A stretch of 64,000 bases of DNA, from the NCBI GenBank assembly GCA_039029395.1, contig JBCCGG010000022.1:31534-95533 (forward strand), written 5' to 3'. Numbering within the stretch: the first letter of the stretch is position 1; every line of letters begins with the position of its first letter. The notes beneath the pieces were generated by a model, which was given only the letters and a program-made list of their open reading frames with translations, was not told the origin of the DNA and searched no databases. Of the stretch, positions 61,271-64,000 are shown one piece after another. The position numbers were made by a program, and so were the translations under genes. This DNA comes from JBCCGG01 sp039029395 (GTDB lineage Bacteria > Pseudomonadota > Alphaproteobacteria > Kiloniellales > JAKSDN01).

Positions 61271-63379
61271 ATGTTTCATATGACTGAAGATCACGACCCG
61301 ACGGCCAAGGGGCCGGTTGGAACGCGCGTCGAGGGCGGCGTGGCCGTCATCTCAATCGACAATCCGCCGGTCAACGCGCTCTCCCAGGCGGTGCGCCAAG
61401 GGCTGCTTGAGGCTTTGGCGGCGGCCCAGGCCGACGATGCCGTCATAGCGATCGTGGTCCTTGGCGCCGGGCGAACGTTCATAGCCGGCGCCGACATCCG
61501 GGAGTTCGGCCAGCCGCCGGCGGGGCCCGGCCTGAGCCAGGTGATCGATGCGCTCGAGGCCTCGGCCAAACCGGTCACGGCGGCAATCCACGGGGTCGCG
61601 CTCGGCGGCGGCCTGGAGCTGGCGCTGGGGTGCCACTACCGGGTGGCAGCGCCCGAGGCCAGGGTCGGCCTGCCCGAGGTCGCCCTGGGCCTCATCCCCG
61701 GTGCCGGTGGCACGCAGCGCCTGCCGCGCCTGGTCGGCGTCGAGGCGGCTGTCGACTTGATCACCAGCGGCCGCCATGTGCCAGCACCCGAAGCACGTGA
61801 GCTCGAAATCCTGGATGCGCTTGCTGAAGGCGATTTGCGCCCCTTCGCTATAGCTTTCGCCCGAGACAATGCCGAGACGCCGCCAAGACGTCTTTGCGAC
61901 CAGGCGGTCGAACCGCCACCGGCTGAGTTCTTTCAGGTCCAAGCCCGCAAGGTCGCCGCTAGGGCGAAAGGCCAGGAGAGCCCATTACGGGCTTTGGACG
62001 CGATCCGTGCCGCGACCGAGGCGCCTTCCTTCGCCGCGGGCCTGGCGCAGGAGCGGGACATCTTCGTGGCCCTAAAGGACTCCGACCAATCCAAGGCCCT
62101 GCGCCATGTCTTCTTCGCCGAGCGCGCCGCCGCCAAACCGCCCGGTCTGGCCGCGAGCGCGCCACGCCCGGTGGCGAGTCTCGGCGTCGTCGGCGGCGGC
62201 ACCATGGGCGGCGGCATCGCCACCGCCGCCCTGCGCGCCGGCCTGCCGGTCACCTTGGTTGAGCGGGACGACGAAGCCGCCAAGCGCGCCGCGCAAACAG
62301 TGGCGGTGAACCTGGAGGGCTTCGTGGCCCGCGGCCGCATGACCGCGGCCGCGAAGGAGGGGGCCCTGGAGACCTTCACCGCGACCAGCGAGATCGGCGA
62401 TATTGCCCAGGCGGATCTGGTGATCGAGGCGGTCTTCGAGGATATGGCGGTCAAGCAGGCGGTCTTCGCCCGGCTCGACCGAATCGCCAAGCCGGGCGCG
62501 GTGCTGGCGACCAACACCTCCTACCTGGACGTCAACGAAATCGCCGCCGCGACCGGCCGGCCGGCCGACGTGCTCGGTTTGCACTTTTTTTCGCCGGCCC
62601 AGCTGATGCGGTTGATCGAAATCGTCCAGGGGGACCGAACCGCGCCCGAGGTGCTCGCCACCGGCTTCGCCTTGGCAAAACGGCTGGGCAAGGTCGGCGT
62701 GCTGGCCGGTGTCTGCGACGGCTTTATCGGAAACCGAATCCTCAGGCGCACACGACAACTGGCCGATGCCCTGCTCGAAGATGGCGCCCTGCCCTGGCAG
62801 ATCGACCGGGCCATGGAGGCCTTCGGCATGGCCATGGGGCTCTACAAGGTATTGGACCTGGCCGGCCTCGACATCGGCTGGGCCGAGCGCAAGCGCCGGG
62901 CCGCGACACGCGACCCCAAGGCCCGCTACGTGGCGATTGCCGACCGCATCTGCGAGCGCGGCTGGTTCGGCCGCAAGACCGGTCGGGGCTGGTACCGCTA
63001 CGAGGGCGGCAAGCCGTTGCCCGACCCGGAGGTCGAGGCGATCATCCTGGCAGAGTCCGGTGCCAAGGGCATCGTCCGCCGCGCCATCGACGACCAAGAA
63101 ATTCAGGACCGCATGGTCTGCGCCATGATCAACGAAGCGGCCGCGATCCTGGAGGAGAAGATCGCCCGCCGCCCGCTCGACGTCGACCTGATCGAGATCC
63201 TCGGCTACGGCTTTCCCCGCTGGCGGGGCGGCCCACTGTTCCATGGCGATACGATCGGCTTGGACCGGGTCCGCGCATCGATCGAGCGCTTTGCCCGCGA
63301 CGATCCCGAAGCCTGGTCCCCGGCGCCTCTGATCGATCGCCTGGTCGCCGAAGGCAAGACCTTCGCAAGCTTGAACTGA
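61271..63379 (+). CDS. Bifunctional enoyl-CoA hydratase / 3-hydroxyacyl-CoA dehydrogenase
   Basis: 702 residues. The N-terminal crotonase half has GRTFIAGADIREFGQ, GVALGGGLELALGCHYRVAA and GLPEVALGLIPGAGGTQRLP with the catalytic Glu pair; the NAD-binding half has VASLGVVGGGTMGGGIATAA, ATNTSYLDVNEIAAATGRP, GLHFFSPAQLMRLIEIVQGD and VGVLAGVCDGFIGNRIL. It carries out two beta-oxidation steps, like FadJ and the peroxisomal bifunctional enzyme. In this context it could process ring-cleavage products of benzoyl-CoA. ATG 61271 or 61280; an ATATG-TTT-CATAT repeat spans the first. The next gene follows after 10 nt. Confidence 0.9.
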   Translation: MFHMTEDHDPTAKGPVGTRVEGGVAVISIDNPPVNALSQAVRQGLLEALAAAQADDAVIAIVVLGAGRTFIAGADIREFGQPPAGPGLSQVIDALEASAKPVTAAIHGVALGGGLELALGCHYRVAAPEARVGLPEVALGLIPGAGGTQRLPRLVGVEAAVDLITSGRHVPAPEARELEILDALAEGDLRPFAIAFARDNAETPPRRLCDQAVEPPPAEFFQVQARKVAARAKGQESPLRALDAIRAATEAPSFAAGLAQERDIFVALKDSDQSKALRHVFFAERAAAKPPGLAASAPRPVASLGVVGGGTMGGGIATAALRAGLPVTLVERDDEAAKRAAQTVAVNLEGFVARGRMTAAAKEGALETFTATSEIGDIAQADLVIEAVFEDMAVKQAVFARLDRIAKPGAVLATNTSYLDVNEIAAATGRPADVLGLHFFSPAQLMRLIEIVQGDRTAPEVLATGFALAKRLGKVGVLAGVCDGFIGNRILRRTRQLADALLEDGALPWQIDRAMEAFGMAMGLYKVLDLAGLDIGWAERKRRAATRDPKARYVAIADRICERGWFGRKTGRGWYRYEGGKPLPDPEVEAIILAESGAKGIVRRAIDDQEIQDRMVCAMINEAAAILEEKIARRPLDVDLIEILGYGFPRWRGGPLFHGDTIGLDRVRASIERFARDDPEAWSPAPLIDRLVAEGKTFASLN

Positions 63380-63389
63380 GAGGCCGGCC

Positions 63390-64000
63390 ATGGTCTTGCG
63401 CTGCGATCACCTCGACGACGGTGTGGCGGTCCTAACCTTGGACCGCCCGGAAGCGCGCAACGCCCTTTCGCCTGAGCTACGCCAGGCACTGCGGGACTCC
63501 CTGGATCGCCTGGCCGGGGAGCCATCGGTCCGCGCCCTTGTGCTGACCGGGGCTGGCGAATCCTTCTGCGCCGGCGGCGACATCAAGACCATGGGCGAGC
63601 GCGACCCTGAAGCCAACAAAGCGCGCATGGAGCAGGTGGCATCTTGCGCGCTCGCCTTGGCACGATTCCCCAGACCGGTCGTCGCGGCGGTCGCTGGTCA
63701 CGCGGCCGGTGCGGGCGTCAGCTTGGCCTGCTTGTGCGACATAATCTTGGCCGAGGAGAGCGCCCGCTTCGCCTTCCTTTTTCTGAATGTTGGATTGGGC
63801 CCCGATTGGGGATTGAGCCACACCCTGCCCCGGAGGGTTGGTTCAGCCGCGGCCCGTCGCTTGCTGCTCACGCGCGCCAGCTTACCGGCCCCCGAGGCCG
63901 CCGCTCTCGGCCTTGTGGATCGCATCTGCGCGCCCGGCCAAATGCTGGACGAAGCGCGCGCCCTGGCCGCTCAGCTGGCCGCCGGTCCACCTGAAGCCAC
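63390..64000 (+). CDS. Enoyl-CoA hydratase/isomerase family protein (cut by window end)
   Basis: The first 203 residues are present and no stop is reached. Crotonase marks are AVLTLDRPEARNALSPELRQ, CAGGDIKTMGERDP (oxyanion-hole start), AVAGHAAGAGVSLACLCDII and FLNVGLGPDWGLSHTLPRRV. It hydrates or isomerises an unsaturated acyl-CoA. It starts 10 nt after the bifunctional enzyme, so it is in the same operon. The Glu pattern (GLGPDWG, not LxPEGG) is closer to PaaG-like isomerases. About 60 residues should be missing beyond the edge. Confidence 0.88.
   Translation, partial: MVLRCDHLDDGVAVLTLDRPEARNALSPELRQALRDSLDRLAGEPSVRALVLTGAGESFCAGGDIKTMGERDPEANKARMEQVASCALALARFPRPVVAAVAGHAAGAGVSLACLCDIILAEESARFAFLFLNVGLGPDWGLSHTLPRRVGSAAARRLLLTRASLPAPEAAALGLVDRICAPGQMLDEARALAAQLAAGPPEA

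Overview
The window is a GC-rich chromosome segment from an alphaproteobacterium. The strongest evidence is a complete PhyR-NepR-EcfG general stress response locus, which is known only from Alphaproteobacteria. A FixNOQP-type cbb3 oxidase and several betaine/polyamine-type catabolic genes fit a free-living, probably marine or soil member of the Rhodospirillales in the broad sense. The order is an inference. I saw no rRNA, tRNA, CRISPR array, insertion sequence or phage gene. Genes are dense, often with 4-nt stop/start overlaps.

Region 1 (1-7.4 kb): a MocR-type regulator, a small DUF1344 protein, a periplasmic trypsin-like protease, and the stress response island. The island holds a second ECF sigma factor, a sensor kinase, PhyR, NepR and EcfG. 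Two promoters of the EcfG type (GGAAC-N16/17-nGTT) precede the second sigma gene and nepR, which suggests an autoregulated cascade. Region 2 (7.5-12.6 kb): an NsrR-like NO sensor followed by ccoNOQP, a tiny unnamed membrane protein and ccoS, with ccoG/H/I absent. Region 3 (12.9-16.3 kb): a large zinc-ribbon/cyclase/ATPase/TPR protein.

Region 4 (16.4-28.2 kb): a LysR gene divergent from a tightly coupled seven-gene operon: LeuB-like dehydrogenase, GMC oxidoreductase, ThDP decarboxylase, aldehyde dehydrogenase, membrane hydroxylase, MmgE/PrpD and a non-pyrrolysine MttB. A convergent Ldh-type reductase follows. This looks like an uncharacterised degradative pathway. Region 5 (28.5-35.4 kb): a GntR regulator with two apparent winged helices, then a spermidine/putrescine-type ABC transporter in a row with a UDP-glycosyltransferase and two tandem cupins. 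Region 6 (35.4-38.5 kb): a DUF2868/DUF3482 GTPase pair and a relic of a PEP-CTERM protein. Region 7 (38.8-44.7 kb): a TetR gene and an RND efflux pair with matching palindromic operators, then an FNR-like regulator behind a perfect FNR box.

Region 8 (44.8-50.5 kb): a cupin, a second MttB, a LysR regulator, a hydroxyproline-betaine-epimerase-like enolase, a cyclic-nucleotide-phosphodiesterase-like enzyme and a CmcJ/NvfI-like protein. Region 9 (50.6-57.5 kb): a second cyclase protein (TolB-like, TPR, HEAT), a VOC protein behind a MerR-type promoter, a secreted protein with an internal duplication that I do not recognise, a DUF1275 membrane protein and a BBE-type flavoenzyme. Region 10 (57.5-64 kb): a PNPOx-like protein, boxB and benzoate-CoA ligase (aerobic benzoyl-CoA epoxidation), divergent from a bifunctional beta-oxidation enzyme and an enoyl-CoA hydratase cut by the window end.
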